Of a stretch of DNA of 64,000 nt, positions 7,969-17,270 are shown piece by piece (positions within the stretch are counted from its first letter, which is position 1; each line of letters opens with the position of its first letter). A program made the translations under genes and the position numbers. The notes under the pieces were generated by a model. That model was not told the origin of the DNA. It saw only the letters and a list, made by a program, of their open reading frames with translations, and did not search any database. Source of the stretch: Hyphomicrobium sp. ghe19 (GTDB taxonomy: Bacteria > Pseudomonadota > Alphaproteobacteria > Rhizobiales > Hyphomicrobiaceae); the NCBI RefSeq assembly GCF_902712875.1, contig NZ_LR743509.1:1812001-1876000 (forward strand), given 5' to 3'.

Positions 7969-9270
7969 TCAGAATCTCATCAAAGCGCCCATGATGACCA
8001 TGTCGAAGGCGTCGAGCTTGACCGACTCGGCGGCAGCGTTCGTAACGTCGCCGTCTGCATGGCGATAGATCACGTAGAGATCCAAGGCAGCAGGTTCGAT
8101 GTTCTGAACGACGCCAGCACCTACGAAGTTCAGGCTGCTGTTGTGGACGTAACCGCTGAGGTTGTTGGCCGTGAACGACTTGTCGAGGTTCGAGCCGCCG
8201 TCATCGTGACGATACTCGCCGAAGACGGTCGTTTTGCCGAGCGGGATCCACTTCTGCTCGATACCGCCCTGAATGAACCACATGCTGTCCGTGGCTTCAG
8301 TGCCGGAAATCTTAGCTTCGGTCTTGTCGTGGTTCTGCGCGTAGCCGCCGTAAACATACAGACCCGTGGGGACGTGCATGATCGTACCGGCGGCGCCGAA
8401 CAGTTCGCAATCCTGACCGTTAAGCTTCGAGCAGTTCGAAATGGTTTCGTCGGAGTTTTGGCCGTAGCCAACCTTGCCGAGCAGGTTGAAGTCTCCGATG
8501 GTGTTCTTGTAGGTCAACGCCATCGCCCAGATGTCGTCTTCACCCCACGATGCCGTCGCCGTGAAGCCGGCAATCGTCGGCGAGTCGTAGCGGACGATGT
8601 TGCGGCGACCGTCCTGGCCGTCCGTGCCGTTGTTCACGCCGCGAAGGACGTCGGACCACTTCAGGCCGTTAACGCCGGCGCCGCCGCTGCGGAGGAGGAA
8701 CGAGCCCTGAGCAACTGCCGGTGCCTCAGCGTCGGAGAAGTTACGCGTGTTGGCGCCGTCAGCGTCGTCGAGGATGTGATACATCGCCGTGCCTTCGAGA
8801 CCGACAGTGACCTTGCCGTAGTCTTTGCTCTTCAGCCACCAGTTGCTCTTGCGGACCGTCAGAGTGTTGTCGCTGCTGCTCGAGGGAGAGTTTTGATCCC
8901 ACTTGTTGGACGCGTGGCCCACGAGACCGATTTCGAGGGTGTAACCGGCCGAGTAGCCGGGAGCGATCTGAGCTTCGCCAGTGAACCTCACGCGCGACTG
9001 CTCGAGCGAGTTGGTGCCGATGTAGGCGTTGCGCTCGGTGCCGTCATCCCACATGAACACAGCTTCGTTGACCCAGCCCGAAACCGTGAGCGAAACCTTG
9101 CGGTTGCCCTTACGTGCGGTCGTGGCTTCGAGTTCAGCTACGCGCTCTTCAAGATCGGCGCAGCAGTTGCCGCCCAGATCGGCCGCTTGTGCGGGTGTGA
9201 ATCCAATGGCCAACCCGAAGGCTGCCACTAACGCCATACGGCTACTAGATAATTTGAATACCGACTTCAT
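7969..9270 (-). CDS. Outer-membrane porin
   Basis: 433 residues from the ATG at 9268-9270. A signal peptide ends after PAQA (about residue 29). Next comes a short coiled-coil stretch with CC (NCCADLEERVAELE), typical of Rhizobiales porins, where it is thought to help trimerisation or peptidoglycan contact. The remainder is a beta-barrel of alternating hydrophobic strands (VSLTVSGWVNEAVF near the start) ending in ALMRF, a C-terminal Phe expected for BAM recognition. It forms general diffusion channels in the outer membrane. It is monocistronic, with a strong terminator downstream and a 235-base divergent region upstream. Confidence 0.92.
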   Translation of the reverse strand: MKSVFKLSSSRMALVAAFGLAIGFTPAQAADLGGNCCADLEERVAELEATTARKGNRKVSLTVSGWVNEAVFMWDDGTERNAYIGTNSLEQSRVRFTGEAQIAPGYSAGYTLEIGLVGHASNKWDQNSPSSSSDNTLTVRKSNWWLKSKDYGKVTVGLEGTAMYHILDDADGANTRNFSDAEAPAVAQGSFLLRSGGAGVNGLKWSDVLRGVNNGTDGQDGRRNIVRYDSPTIAGFTATASWGEDDIWAMALTYKNTIGDFNLLGKVGYGQNSDETISNCSKLNGQDCELFGAAGTIMHVPTGLYVYGGYAQNHDKTEAKISGTEATDSMWFIQGGIEQKWIPLGKTTVFGEYRHDDGGSNLDKSFTANNLSGYVHNSSLNFVGAGVVQNIEPAALDLYVIYRHADGDVTNAAAESVKLDAFDMVIMGALMRF

Positions 9271-9505
9271 CGGTGCCCCTCTGTTTACAGACCCCAAAAC
9301 TCACGACGCGCAATCCCCTTCGCGCCGGGCGATTTTTCGCCGTAGCCCCTGAGAAGTTTTTCTCCGTGAGCAACTTACGTGTGTGCTAACCACGCCAATT
9401 TAACAGATGCGTGACAGTCCGGCCTCAAACGGCGTTGCACGCCTGCAACGGCTGCCCTTTGGAGCATTTCTGTGTTTCAATGATCACACTTTCAGGGGCT
9501 AAGGC

Positions 9506-10741
9506 ATGAGCCGAGCAGACATTTTTGACATTGCTGTCGTGGGCGCTGGCCCTGCCGGGCTCATCACGGGATTGTCCTGTGCTTTCTCGGGACTCAGCAC
9601 CGCCGTCCTCGGGCCGCGGTCCAGCATAACGGACGGGCGCACATCGGCGCTCTTTGGCGGGTCCATCGATCTTTTAAAAGCTGTCGGCGTCTGGCCGGCG
9701 CTCGCCGATGTCTCCGCTCCGATTTCGGGTATCAGCATAGCGGATGCGAGCGGTGGGTTGCTGAGCGCGCCGGAGGTGCATTTCCAGGCGAAGGAAATCG
9801 AACTCGACGCCTTTGGCTACAATGTTCCGAATGTCCCCCTCACCCGGGCTCTCGAAGCCGCAAGCGCTGGGCGTCTCAGCCGTATTGTCTGTGAAGGCGT
9901 GACGGGGTTCGCCTCGGAGGCCGATTATATTTTGATATCGGACAGTGACGGGAACCAGATTCGCGCACGGCTCGTCGTGGCGGCCGACGGAAGGGCATCA
10001 TCGGCGCGGCAGTTCGCCGGCATCGAGGTTTCGACCTGGTCGTATCCACAGTCGGCGATCGTTGCGACCTTCCGGCACCAGCGTCCGCATCGGGGCGTAT
10101 CGACCGAGTTGCATCGGCGCGCCGGGCCATTGACCGTCGTTCCCGGCCAATCCGGGCTGTCTCACCTCGTGTGGGTTGATACTCCTGAGGAGGCAGCGAG
10201 ATTGCTCGCGCTTGATGATTTGGGTTTTGCTGGCGCGCTTAACGCGGAGCTCAAAGGACATCTGGGCGCGCTTTCGGAGTTCTCTCCACGGCAGGCCTTT
10301 CGGCTGACGGGACAAACCGCGCGCGTGCTCGGCAAAAACAGGGTTGTGCTCGCGGGTGAAGCTGCACACGTCATTCCGCCAATCGGCGCGCAGGGTCTCA
10401 ATCTCAGCTTCCGGGATGCGGCCACGATCGCCGAGATAGCCAGTGACGCGAAACGCAATGGATCGGATGTCGGCGGCGACGCGACCCTCGCCCGATATGA
10501 AAGCGCGCGACGCAGAGACATTGCGACGCGGGTTTTCGCGGTCGACGTTCTGAACCGGTCCCTGCTGAGTACCCTTCCGGGCGTCGGCCTCGCCCGCGGG
10601 TTTGGCCTCTTTGCCCTTGCTTCCAGCTCCGCCTTGCGGGTCCGGATCATGCGGGAAGGGTTCAGGCCATCCGCTTCAACTCCCGCCTTGATGGCCTCCT
10701 CCGCGGCTGTGACCGGGGGAAATGGGGCGATGGAAGCTTGA
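9506..10741 (+). CDS. UbiH/UbiF-type FAD-dependent monooxygenase (ubiquinone biosynthesis)
   Basis: 411 residues. Class A flavoprotein hydroxylase: the Rossmann motif VVGAGPAGL is near the N-terminus (about residues 11-19), LVVAADGRASSAR forms the DG motif in the middle, and VLAGEAAHVIPPIGAQGLNL is the GD-like/FAD motif that UbiH-family proteins share (here GE instead of GD). The likely role is one of the ring hydroxylations in ubiquinone synthesis; alphaproteobacteria use several paralogues (UbiH, UbiF, UbiL, UbiM), and the position hydroxylated cannot be told here. AGGGG lies nine bases before the ATG. The acyltransferase follows after 21 bases, probably in the same transcript. Confidence 0.86.
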   Translation: MSRADIFDIAVVGAGPAGLITGLSCAFSGLSTAVLGPRSSITDGRTSALFGGSIDLLKAVGVWPALADVSAPISGISIADASGGLLSAPEVHFQAKEIELDAFGYNVPNVPLTRALEAASAGRLSRIVCEGVTGFASEADYILISDSDGNQIRARLVVAADGRASSARQFAGIEVSTWSYPQSAIVATFRHQRPHRGVSTELHRRAGPLTVVPGQSGLSHLVWVDTPEEAARLLALDDLGFAGALNAELKGHLGALSEFSPRQAFRLTGQTARVLGKNRVVLAGEAAHVIPPIGAQGLNLSFRDAATIAEIASDAKRNGSDVGGDATLARYESARRRDIATRVFAVDVLNRSLLSTLPGVGLARGFGLFALASSSALRVRIMREGFRPSASTPALMASSAAVTGGNGAMEA

Positions 10742-10762
10742 CGGGCCGCTCGTTGGGGGAGC

Positions 10763-11722
10763 ATGACCCTCGGTCAACGGCAATACGAGGGTCGGGCACT
10801 GTCTACGCCAGAAATTTCACGGCTGCGCGATTTGCAGTTCCGGCTCGAATATTGGCTGCTTCGGGGCATAGCGGGGGTGGTGCGGTCCGTGCCTCTCGAC
10901 GCCGCGACGCATTTCTCGGCTTGGTGCTGGCGCCGTCTGGCGCCCCGAATCAACCCGAAGCGCCACAATCGAGCGCTCGACAATCTCAGGATCGCTTTTC
11001 CGGAGAAGTCCGAAAAGGAACGTGAAGCCATTGCGCTCGCCCATTGGGAAAACCTTGGGCGCGTCATGGCCGAGACGATGCGCATCGACCAGATCATCGC
11101 CGAGCCGTCCCGGCTCACCATAAAGAACCCTGAGGTCTTCAACCGCTATTCGAGCAAACTCGGCCCGATTGTCGGCGCATCGCTTCACATGGGAAACTGG
11201 GAACTCGCCATCTGGCCGTTGACGATCTCGGGCGCCAATCCGGCCTGCGTCTATCGCACGGTCAACAATCCCTACATCGACCAATATGTCCGTTATCAGC
11301 GCCGCGACCTTTATCCCGGCGGTCTTTTCGGCCGGGGCAAAGTCGAGGGTGATCACGGCGAGAGCCAGAAAACCGCGCGGGTCATTATGGATTACGTTCG
11401 CAACGGCGGCCGTCTCGGCGTCGTCTGCGATCTCTATGACCACACAGGACTTCCCGTTCCGTTCTTCGGAAAGGACGCACGCACCGTGAGCATCCCGGCA
11501 ATGATTGCTCGCCGGGTGGGCGCTCGGATCTGGATGGCGCGGTGCCTGCGCATCGGGCGGGACAGCCGTTTCGAGATCGAGCTCAAAGAACTTCGCGTAC
11601 CGCGAACTGCCAACCAGGGCGAGGACGTGAAGTGGGCGACGGCCGAGATGACCCGTCAGTTCGAAGCCTGGGTGAGGGAATTCCCAGAACAGTGGATGTG
11701 GTCGAACCGTCGCTGGAAATGA
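10763..11722 (+). CDS. LpxL/HtrB-family lysophospholipid or lipid A acyltransferase
   Basis: 319 residues. The catalytic H-x4-(D/E) motif appears as SLHMGNWELAIWP (about residues 132-144), and a distal block GGRLGVVCDLYDH with GLPVPFFGKDA matches the acyl-acceptor region of LpxL/LpxM-like transferases. The ending EQWMWSNRRWK is the classic W-x-W-x-H/N-R-R-W signature. It probably adds a secondary acyl chain to lipid A, or acylates another lysolipid, at the inner membrane. GGGGGA stands just before the ATG. It is probably cotranscribed with the upstream hydroxylase. Confidence 0.87.
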   Translation: MTLGQRQYEGRALSTPEISRLRDLQFRLEYWLLRGIAGVVRSVPLDAATHFSAWCWRRLAPRINPKRHNRALDNLRIAFPEKSEKEREAIALAHWENLGRVMAETMRIDQIIAEPSRLTIKNPEVFNRYSSKLGPIVGASLHMGNWELAIWPLTISGANPACVYRTVNNPYIDQYVRYQRRDLYPGGLFGRGKVEGDHGESQKTARVIMDYVRNGGRLGVVCDLYDHTGLPVPFFGKDARTVSIPAMIARRVGARIWMARCLRIGRDSRFEIELKELRVPRTANQGEDVKWATAEMTRQFEAWVREFPEQWMWSNRRWK

Positions 11723-11819
11723 GCTTCGGACGCTCCGCCGTGTCCGGAAGTCGGGACTGAATAGGAACCGCGGATCGACAGGTTGCGTTTCCTGAGGTTG
11801 AACCGCGACGGAGCGCCGA

Positions 11820-12629
11820 ATGAGCGACGCCCTATCACCACTACGCCTGTTGATCGTATCCCTTGGACTACTGTTCCCGACGCTGGCTCTCATCCCGCTG
11901 GGTAGCCTGTGGCTCTGGCAACATGGCTATCTGATCTATTGGGCTGCAGCGACGCTCTGCTGCACGCTCATCGCGTTCTTCTTCCAGCGACGAACTCTTG
12001 GGCCGCCACCCAAGGCCGACCAAGACGAGCCGGCCGCCGAGGTGATCCCTCCGCCCGGCTCCTCCGGGGCCGATTCCCTGCGTTCCGCCGCGCAGAAGGC
12101 CGTCGACACATTTGCGGGAGATGCAAACACGCGAACCATCGGATCGTGGAACGATTTGCTGAATACCGGTCTCGAGACGGTTGAGATCGTCGCCAAGACC
12201 TATCATCCGGACCGCAAGGACCCGATGCTGCGCTTCACCGTTCCAGAAGCCTTGACGCTTCTCGAACAGGTGAGCGCGCGTCTCAGGCCGGTATTCGAAG
12301 GGACCATTCCGCTTGGCAACCGCCTGACGGTCGCGCAATTCGCGCAGGTCTATCGGTGGCGCGGAATCTACGACGTCGCCGGACGGGCCTGGTCGGTATG
12401 GCGTATTGCGCGTATGTTCAATCCTGCGACCGCCGCCACTTACGAATTGCGCGAGAAGCTATCGAATTCCCTCATCCAGTGGCTCAAGGGGACGATTTCG
12501 GGCCGCTTGGTTCGGGCATTTATTCAGGAGGTCGGGGCGGCGTCGATCGATCTTTATAGCGGCGAGCTCAAGAAAGCCGCGTCGAATCGTAAGACCGCAC
12601 ATCTGCCGGCGCCAATTCCGAAACCATAG
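11820..12629 (+). CDS. Membrane protein resembling the N-terminal half of a GTPase family, without the GTPase domain
   Basis: 269 residues. Two membrane spans (about 10-33 and 38-54) precede a soluble helical domain. Segments such as VEIVAKTYHPDRKDPMLRFT, VPEALTLLEQVSARLR, YRWRGIYDVAGRAWSVWR and EVGAASIDLYSGEL resemble the region that, in some larger bacterial membrane GTPases, precedes a P-loop domain. No Walker A or other GTPase motif is present, and only 149 bases separate its stop from the next (opposite) gene, so the G domain is truly absent here. The family assignment is from memory of sequence pattern; function unknown. GGAG lies before the ATG. Confidence 0.65.
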   Translation: MSDALSPLRLLIVSLGLLFPTLALIPLGSLWLWQHGYLIYWAAATLCCTLIAFFFQRRTLGPPPKADQDEPAAEVIPPPGSSGADSLRSAAQKAVDTFAGDANTRTIGSWNDLLNTGLETVEIVAKTYHPDRKDPMLRFTVPEALTLLEQVSARLRPVFEGTIPLGNRLTVAQFAQVYRWRGIYDVAGRAWSVWRIARMFNPATAATYELREKLSNSLIQWLKGTISGRLVRAFIQEVGAASIDLYSGELKKAASNRKTAHLPAPIPKP

Positions 12630-12778
12630 TTTTCAGCTGAGACCTCACCTGGGCCGCGCTTCCACGCACGAAGGCCGCCGAGGCTCCAGAGGGCGGTTGC
12701 CCAATCGAGCCTTCGACGGCCTAAAAGGTTCTCACGAGCGGAACGTTGGCTAACGATGCATTGTCCGCAAGCGAGTGA

Positions 12779-13027
12779 TTACGACTTCCAAAGTGCGCCG
12801 ATGACGAAGCCGATGGCGGCTGCCATTGCCAATGTTGCGATCGGCTGATCTTTCACCGATTTGTCGATTGCGCCCTTCACGTTGCCGGCCATGTCGCCGA
12901 CTTGCTGCCGAGCTTGGCCAGCTATCTCCTGCGCACGGTCGGAAGCCTCGTCAAAGGTCTGTTTGGCTTTGCCTTTGATGTCGTCGAGTGATGTCGATGT
13001 CCCATACTGGGAAGTAGATGCGGCCAT
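12779..13027 (-). CDS. DUF883/ElaB-YqjD-like small membrane-anchored protein
   Basis: 82 residues from the ATG at 13025-13027, with GGAG eight bases upstream. The central part is an amphipathic helix rich in Lys/Asp/Gln (KGKAKQTFDEASDRAQEIAG), followed by a C-terminal hydrophobic anchor ATLAMAAAIGFVIGALW. This architecture is that of the ElaB/YqjD/DUF883 group; E. coli members are inner-membrane proteins that bind stationary-phase ribosomes. CsbD-like proteins share the first half but lack the anchor. It is a single gene after thrS on the same strand, separated by the thrS terminator. Confidence 0.8.
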   Translation of the reverse strand: MAASTSQYGTSTSLDDIKGKAKQTFDEASDRAQEIAGQARQQVGDMAGNVKGAIDKSVKDQPIATLAMAAAIGFVIGALWKS

Positions 13028-13100
13028 AGTCAAAACTCCGTTCGTTGCAGTTTCATGGGTGCAAACGCGGAGCGCGCGGCGTTGGTTGCACGTGGCCGCC

Positions 13101-13135
13101 CCAAAAGAATATCGGCGGCGTGAAGCCGCCGATAT
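13101..13135 (-). terminator. Probable rho-independent terminator of thrS
   Basis: Perfect 11-base inverted repeat ATATCGGCGGC/GCCGCCGATAT at 13109-13119 and 13125-13135 with a five-base loop. On the minus strand it is followed by TCTTTTGG, a short and imperfect T tract. It sits about 75 bases beyond the thrS stop. Confidence 0.7.
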
Positions 13136-13208
13136 GCCGATATTCAGGGTGCAGATCACATCCGAGTGTTGGAACGGCGCACCCAATGGCGGCGCCGCTA
13201 CCGGGTGG

Positions 13209-15152
13209 TTATCGGAGGTCCGGCGGCACGGCCTCGGCGACGAGCGCGGTTAACGCTTCATCGAGACCAAGCACAGTTTGGTCCTGCGAACCGAGGCGGC
13301 GGATCGAGACCTTCTTTTCCTCGGCCTCGCGTTTTCCGACAACGATGATGACCGGAATTTTCGCGAGCGAATGTTCGCGAATTTTCAGGTTGATCTTCTC
13401 GTTGCGCAGGTCCGTCTCGACGCGCAGGCCCGCTGCCTCGGCCTTTTGCGCAACTTCTATCGCGTAGTCATTCGCGTCCGAGACGATCGGCGCGACGACG
13501 ATCTGGAGCGGCGCGAGCCACAACGGGAAGTGGCCCGCAAAGTTCTCGATCAGAATGCCGGTGAAGCGCTCGAGCGAGCCGAACATCGCCCGGTGGATCA
13601 TCACGGGAGTTTTCTTTTCCGAATGATCGTCGATGTAGAAGGCGCTAAGGCGGCCTGCGAGATTGAAGTCGACCTGGGTCGTTCCGCATTGCCAGTCGCG
13701 GCCGATGGCGTCCTTCAAGACGTACTCGAGTTTCGGGCCATAGAAGGCGCCCTCGCCCGGATTGATCGCTGTCTTCACCTGACCGTTCGAGCGGCGTTTC
13801 ACTTCGTCGAGCACGTCCGACAACGCCTTCTCGGCTTTGTCCCAAAGCGCATCGGCGCCGACACGCTTCTCCGGCCGGGTCGAGAGCTTGATGTAAATGT
13901 CCTCGAAGCCGAAGTCCTTATAGATCGCGAGCATCAGATCGTTGATCTTGAGGCATTCCTCCATGATCTGATCTTCGGTCAGGAAGATGTGCGCGTCGTC
14001 CTGCGTGAAATGACGCACGCGGAGCATTCCGTGCAAGGCGCCCGACGGTTCATAGCGGTGAACCTTGCCGAACTCAGCGATGCGGTACGGAAGATCGCGG
14101 TAGCTCTTCAGGCCGTGCTTGTAGATCTGCACGTGGCCCGGGCAGTTCATCGGCTTGCAACAGAACACACGCTCGTCCGGCAGGACGGTCGTAAACATGT
14201 TCTCGCCGTAGTTCTCCCAGTGGCCAGAAAGCTCCCAGAAGTGCTTCTCCATCATGTCCGGAGAGTTGACTTCCTGGTAGCCGGCGCGTTGCTGCTGACG
14301 GCGCATGTATGCGATCAGGGTCTGGAACAACGTCCAGCCTTTCGCGTGCCAGAAAACGGAGCCCGGCGCTTCTTCCTGGAAATGGAAAAGATCCATTTCG
14401 CGGCCGAGCTTGCGATGGTCGCGCTTCTCGGCTTCTTCCAGCTGGTGCAGGTAGGCTTTGAGCTCGTCTTCAGTCGCATAGGCAGTGCCGTAGATGCGCT
14501 GGAGCTGCGGCTTCGTTGAGTCGCCCCGCCAATAGGCGCCCGCGAATTTCATCAGCTTGAAAGCCTTGCCGACTTGGCCGGTCGAGGTCATGTGCGGGCC
14601 GCGGCAGAGGTCGAGCCATTCGCCCTGCTTGTAGATCTTGAGGTCCTGATCCTCAGGGATCGCATCCACAAGTTCGACCTTGAAGTACTCGCCCTTGTCC
14701 TTGAAGAACTTCTTCGCCTGGTTGCGCGACCACACTTCCTTGGTGAATGGCGCGTTCTTGGCGATGATCTCTCCCATCCTCTTTTCGATTTTGGGAATGT
14801 CGTCGGGCTCGAACGGCTGCTGCTTTGCAAAGTCGTAGTAGAAGCCGTTCTCGATTACGGGGCCAATGGTGACCTGGGTGCCGGGCCAAAGCGATTGCAC
14901 GGCTTCCGCCAACACGTGCGCGGCATCGTGCCGGATCAGCTCGAGAGCCGCCGGATCGGTGCGCGAGACGAAGTTGATCGACGCGTCCTTGGTGATCGGA
15001 TCGGCGAGGTCGGCCAAGGCGCCGTCGAGCTGCATGGCAACGGTGCGCTTCGCAAGTGAGGGCGAGATCGACTTTGCGATTTCGAGGCCGGTGGTTCCCG
15101 AAGCGACCTGGCGCTGTTTGCCATCGGGGAACGTAATCGTAACATCAGTCAT
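13209..15152 (-). CDS. thrS: Threonine-tRNA ligase
   Basis: 647 residues, the normal length. The order is a TGS domain (about 1-65, [19 protein letters not shown]), the editing SAD domain with [12 protein letters not shown] (H-x3-H), the class II catalytic core with zinc ligands in [14 protein letters not shown] and the motif 2 region [21 protein letters not shown], and a C-terminal anticodon-binding domain ending in a [14 protein letters not shown] strand. It charges tRNA-Thr with threonine in the cytoplasm and hydrolyses Ser-tRNA-Thr. AAAGGAGG precedes the ATG by six bases. It is probably monocistronic, with a hairpin downstream. yidD, on the same strand upstream, ends 112 bases away. Confidence 0.97.
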   Translation of the reverse strand: MTDVTITFPDGKQRQVASGTTGLEIAKSISPSLAKRTVAMQLDGALADLADPITKDASINFVSRTDPAALELIRHDAAHVLAEAVQSLWPGTQVTIGPVIENGFYYDFAKQQPFEPDDIPKIEKRMGEIIAKNAPFTKEVWSRNQAKKFFKDKGEYFKVELVDAIPEDQDLKIYKQGEWLDLCRGPHMTSTGQVGKAFKLMKFAGAYWRGDSTKPQLQRIYGTAYATEDELKAYLHQLEEAEKRDHRKLGREMDLFHFQEEAPGSVFWHAKGWTLFQTLIAYMRRQQQRAGYQEVNSPDMMEKHFWELSGHWENYGENMFTTVLPDERVFCCKPMNCPGHVQIYKHGLKSYRDLPYRIAEFGKVHRYEPSGALHGMLRVRHFTQDDAHIFLTEDQIMEECLKINDLMLAIYKDFGFEDIYIKLSTRPEKRVGADALWDKAEKALSDVLDEVKRRSNGQVKTAINPGEGAFYGPKLEYVLKDAIGRDWQCGTTQVDFNLAGRLSAFYIDDHSEKKTPVMIHRAMFGSLERFTGILIENFAGHFPLWLAPLQIVVAPIVSDANDYAIEVAQKAEAAGLRVETDLRNEKINLKIREHSLAKIPVIIVVGKREAEEKKVSIRRLGSQDQTVLGLDEALTALVAEAVPPDLR

Positions 15153-15264
15153 CGCGGCCTCCTTTGCTCACTCGCCGCAAACGAACGCGGCGTAAGACGA
15201 TTTTCGAATGCGCTAATGGGGTGTGGCGGCGCTCGAGTCAAGTCAGCCCAATCGCAGCACCGGC

Positions 15265-15543
15265 TCAGCGCCAGCGGCCGTATCGCCAGGGCTGGAAGGT
15301 GTGTTTAACGGCGCGAATATCGGGCACCATATCGACGCCGTGCGTGCCGCCCGGTCCGCATCTCACGAAGCGAGAGAGGGTCAGCCAGAAGCCCCGCCAA
15401 GCGCCATTCAGTTCGATGGCTTGAAGCGCATATTCAGAACACGTCGGCCAATGGCGGCACTGGCCGCCCGCCATGCCTTTGAAGGTGTAGCGGTAGACGT
15501 GAACCGGGGCCTTGAGCAGCGCTTTTGCGAACGTAGAACTCAT
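15265..15543 (-). CDS. yidD: Membrane protein insertion efficiency factor YidD
   Basis: 92 residues from the ATG at 15541-15543; a longer in-frame start adds 14 unrelated residues. The YidD signature is complete: GGQCRHWPTCSEYALQAIE, then GFWLTLSRFVRCGPGGTHG. The small amphipathic protein sits at the inner membrane and helps YidC insert and fold proteins. YidD is often beside rpmH-rnpA-yidC, but in Rhizobiales it is usually in this thrS/NifU-like/hisI neighbourhood, as here. Confidence 0.93.
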   Translation of the reverse strand: MSSTFAKALLKAPVHVYRYTFKGMAGGQCRHWPTCSEYALQAIELNGAWRGFWLTLSRFVRCGPGGTHGVDMVPDIRAVKHTFQPWRYGRWR

Positions 15544-15627
15544 TGTGCGAGCAGACGCCAAGTCCGTGGGCGGACGCAAGCGCAAACCCGTCGCAGATAT
15601 CAGGCGGCAGTCATCAGGGCGCCGTTA

Positions 15628-16263
15628 TCAGGGCGTCGGAGTTGCCGGCGGGGCGGGAGTCGCAGGTGCGGGGGTCTGTCCCGCTGGCGGCGCCACTTTC
15701 GCCGCGTCCAGCTCCTTCTGGACAGCGCTCAGCTGCGATTTCAAGCTGTCGTTTTCAGCGCGAATTGTGTCCAGAGCTGCTTCGGCATCGGCCTTCGCCT
15801 TGTTCGCGATATCGAGCAGAGCCTTGACCTTATTGGTTTCGTCGCCCGCTGCCGCGAGCTTCGCCTTCGCGTCCTCTTCGGCGGCTGCGAGCTTGGCTTT
15901 CAGATCGTCGGCTTCCTTGGCCAACGCATTCGCCTTGTTGTCGAGCTCCGACACCTTGGCCATCGCCGTCGAGACGTCGGCCTTGCCCTCGTCGACCTGA
16001 CGCAGCGCATCGGTCTCAGCGGCCTTCAGGCGATCGATCTCGTCCTGCGATGATTTTCTGACCTGCGCGGCATCGTCGACAGCCTTGCGGAGCGAGGTCA
16101 CTTCACCCTGCATCGCCGTAAGTTCGCCCTCGGCCGACGTCTTGCCATGCCAGCCATAGAGCGCGAGGAGAGTGAGAATTGCGATCACCGCCCATTTGAG
16201 CGCGCTGGTCGACGAGGCCGCAACATCCGCGCGCGCGCCGCTATCGTTGTCCTGCGCTGCCAT
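15628..16263 (-). CDS. Single-span membrane protein with long periplasmic coiled coil
   Basis: 211 residues. A cytoplasmic N-tail (about 1-20) and one membrane span (about 23-40, WAVIAILTLLALYGW) are followed by about 135 residues of continuous coiled coil rich in Ala/Glu/Lys/Asp (for example DADDLK-type heptads and AEEDAKAKLAAAGDE). The C-terminus is a Pro/Ala tail (PAPATPAPPATPTP). No known domain is recognised. It may be a structural envelope protein. It is on the same strand as yidD, with an 84-base gap, so cotranscription is possible. Confidence 0.72.
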   Translation of the reverse strand: MAAQDNDSGARADVAASSTSALKWAVIAILTLLALYGWHGKTSAEGELTAMQGEVTSLRKAVDDAAQVRKSSQDEIDRLKAAETDALRQVDEGKADVSTAMAKVSELDNKANALAKEADDLKAKLAAAEEDAKAKLAAAGDETNKVKALLDIANKAKADAEAALDTIRAENDSLKSQLSAVQKELDAAKVAPPAGQTPAPATPAPPATPTP

Positions 16264-16563
16264 CTGAAACTCCGTTTCTGCTCTAGGCTACGGTTTGCGG
16301 GCGTTTACACGCCGCCGCTTCGGCCTGCCCGAAAATTCTCTTCGACTCGTGTTCGACTCGTGACTTGCATACCCGGCAGACGGTTCGACTTCCACACTCA
16401 GTTTGACGGATGTAACCGCTTGAAAAAGATGGCATTGCTGAGGCTGTCTGCGCCGATGAGTCCTGCTGGTCGCATCTTTGGGACATACAGCACGCCGCAT
16501 CGTTCTCGTCGATTGGCTGAATGATTTCGCGGCAGGCTTAGTCGCAAAAAGTTGCAGTAAAGG
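16264..16563. other. 300-base gene-free stretch with an 11-bp tandem duplication
   Basis: Lies between the coiled-coil protein and the NifU-like gene. It holds a perfect tandem repeat of TTCGACTCGTG at 16341-16351 and 16352-16362. A minus-strand reading frame of 67 codons (16283-16486) exists but has no ribosome-binding site or recognisable domain, so I do not call it a gene. It probably contains the promoter of the coiled-coil gene. Confidence 0.5.
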
Positions 16564-17022
16564 TTAGCGCGCTACTTGCAGCGCGTCCGTCCGAAGGACT
16601 GCATCGTCAAGTGCTCTCTCGACGGCGTCGAACACAAGCAGCGTCGAAGCCTGGCGCGCTTTGTAGTTGCGGACAGGCTCGAGGACAGCAAGGTCCGCCC
16701 AACGCCCGGCGGGGGGCGGTCCCCCTTCCTTCAGCATGGCGCGCATCGTGTTGCCGACGGTGCGGAGTTCCTCCGGCGTCGAGCCGACGATCTCGCGGGC
16801 CATGACCGACGCCGACGCCTGACCGAGAAGGCAGGCCTTGACCGACTGGCCAAAATCGCTGACCCGGCCATCCTCCAATTCGAGATCGACGGTCACGGTC
16901 GATCCGCAGAGCTTGGAATGACCCGTCGCGGTGCCATGGGGGTGGGCTAATCTTCCTGTTCGCGAGATCGCTCCCGCCAGCTCGAGAATGCGCGTGTTGT
17001 AGATCTCATCGAGGTTGGCCAT
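16564..17022 (-). CDS. NifU/IscU-like iron-sulfur scaffold protein
   Basis: 152 residues from the ATG at 17020-17022. The N-terminal NifU_N/IscU fold is recognised by YNTRILELAGAI, GHSKLCGSTVTVDLEL and VKACLLGQASASVM. Two of the three canonical cluster Cys are present (Cys39 and Cys64). The third is missing: the equivalent segment reads ARQASTLLVFDAVERAL. The Asp of the usual CGD motif is Ser. Alphaproteobacterial members of this branch may therefore not be classical scaffolds. In Rhizobiales it commonly lies beside folE and hisI; here folE is absent between them. Confidence 0.82.
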   Translation of the reverse strand: MANLDEIYNTRILELAGAISRTGRLAHPHGTATGHSKLCGSTVTVDLELEDGRVSDFGQSVKACLLGQASASVMAREIVGSTPEELRTVGNTMRAMLKEGGPPPAGRWADLAVLEPVRNYKARQASTLLVFDAVERALDDAVLRTDALQVAR

Positions 17023-17270
17023 AGGTCTCTTTTGCGTCTTATGGTCTTTTGGATCGCGGGCGGTGTCCCGCCTCTCGTCTAAACATATCAAGAGCCGTAT
17101 ATAAGGCCTGCCGGCCGTGAATACGAGATCTGCCGGCATTCCGGCACGGAACGATACCCCAACGATCCCACGACGATCGGGCCTTTCCAACCGCCATAAT
17201 TGGCCTATGCGGCGGTGGACCCGATATTGTGGCGGGCCCGATGATGGCCCCAACCTAGACAGAGTTGCAG

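Noticed and set aside
12634..12680. CTGAGAC-like element considered as a TPP riboswitch piece
   Set aside because: The other conserved parts of the THI element are absent, and it lies downstream of a gene that is not thiamine-related.
16380..16394. GGTTCGACTTCCAC, resembling a tRNA T-loop
   Set aside because: The T-loop consensus is broken and no acceptor or anticodon stem surrounds it.
16283..16486. 67-codon minus-strand frame containing CGSRTVCRVCKS
   Set aside because: The Cys spacing loosely suggests a zinc ribbon, but start signal and family likeness are missing, and the frame covers the tandem repeat.
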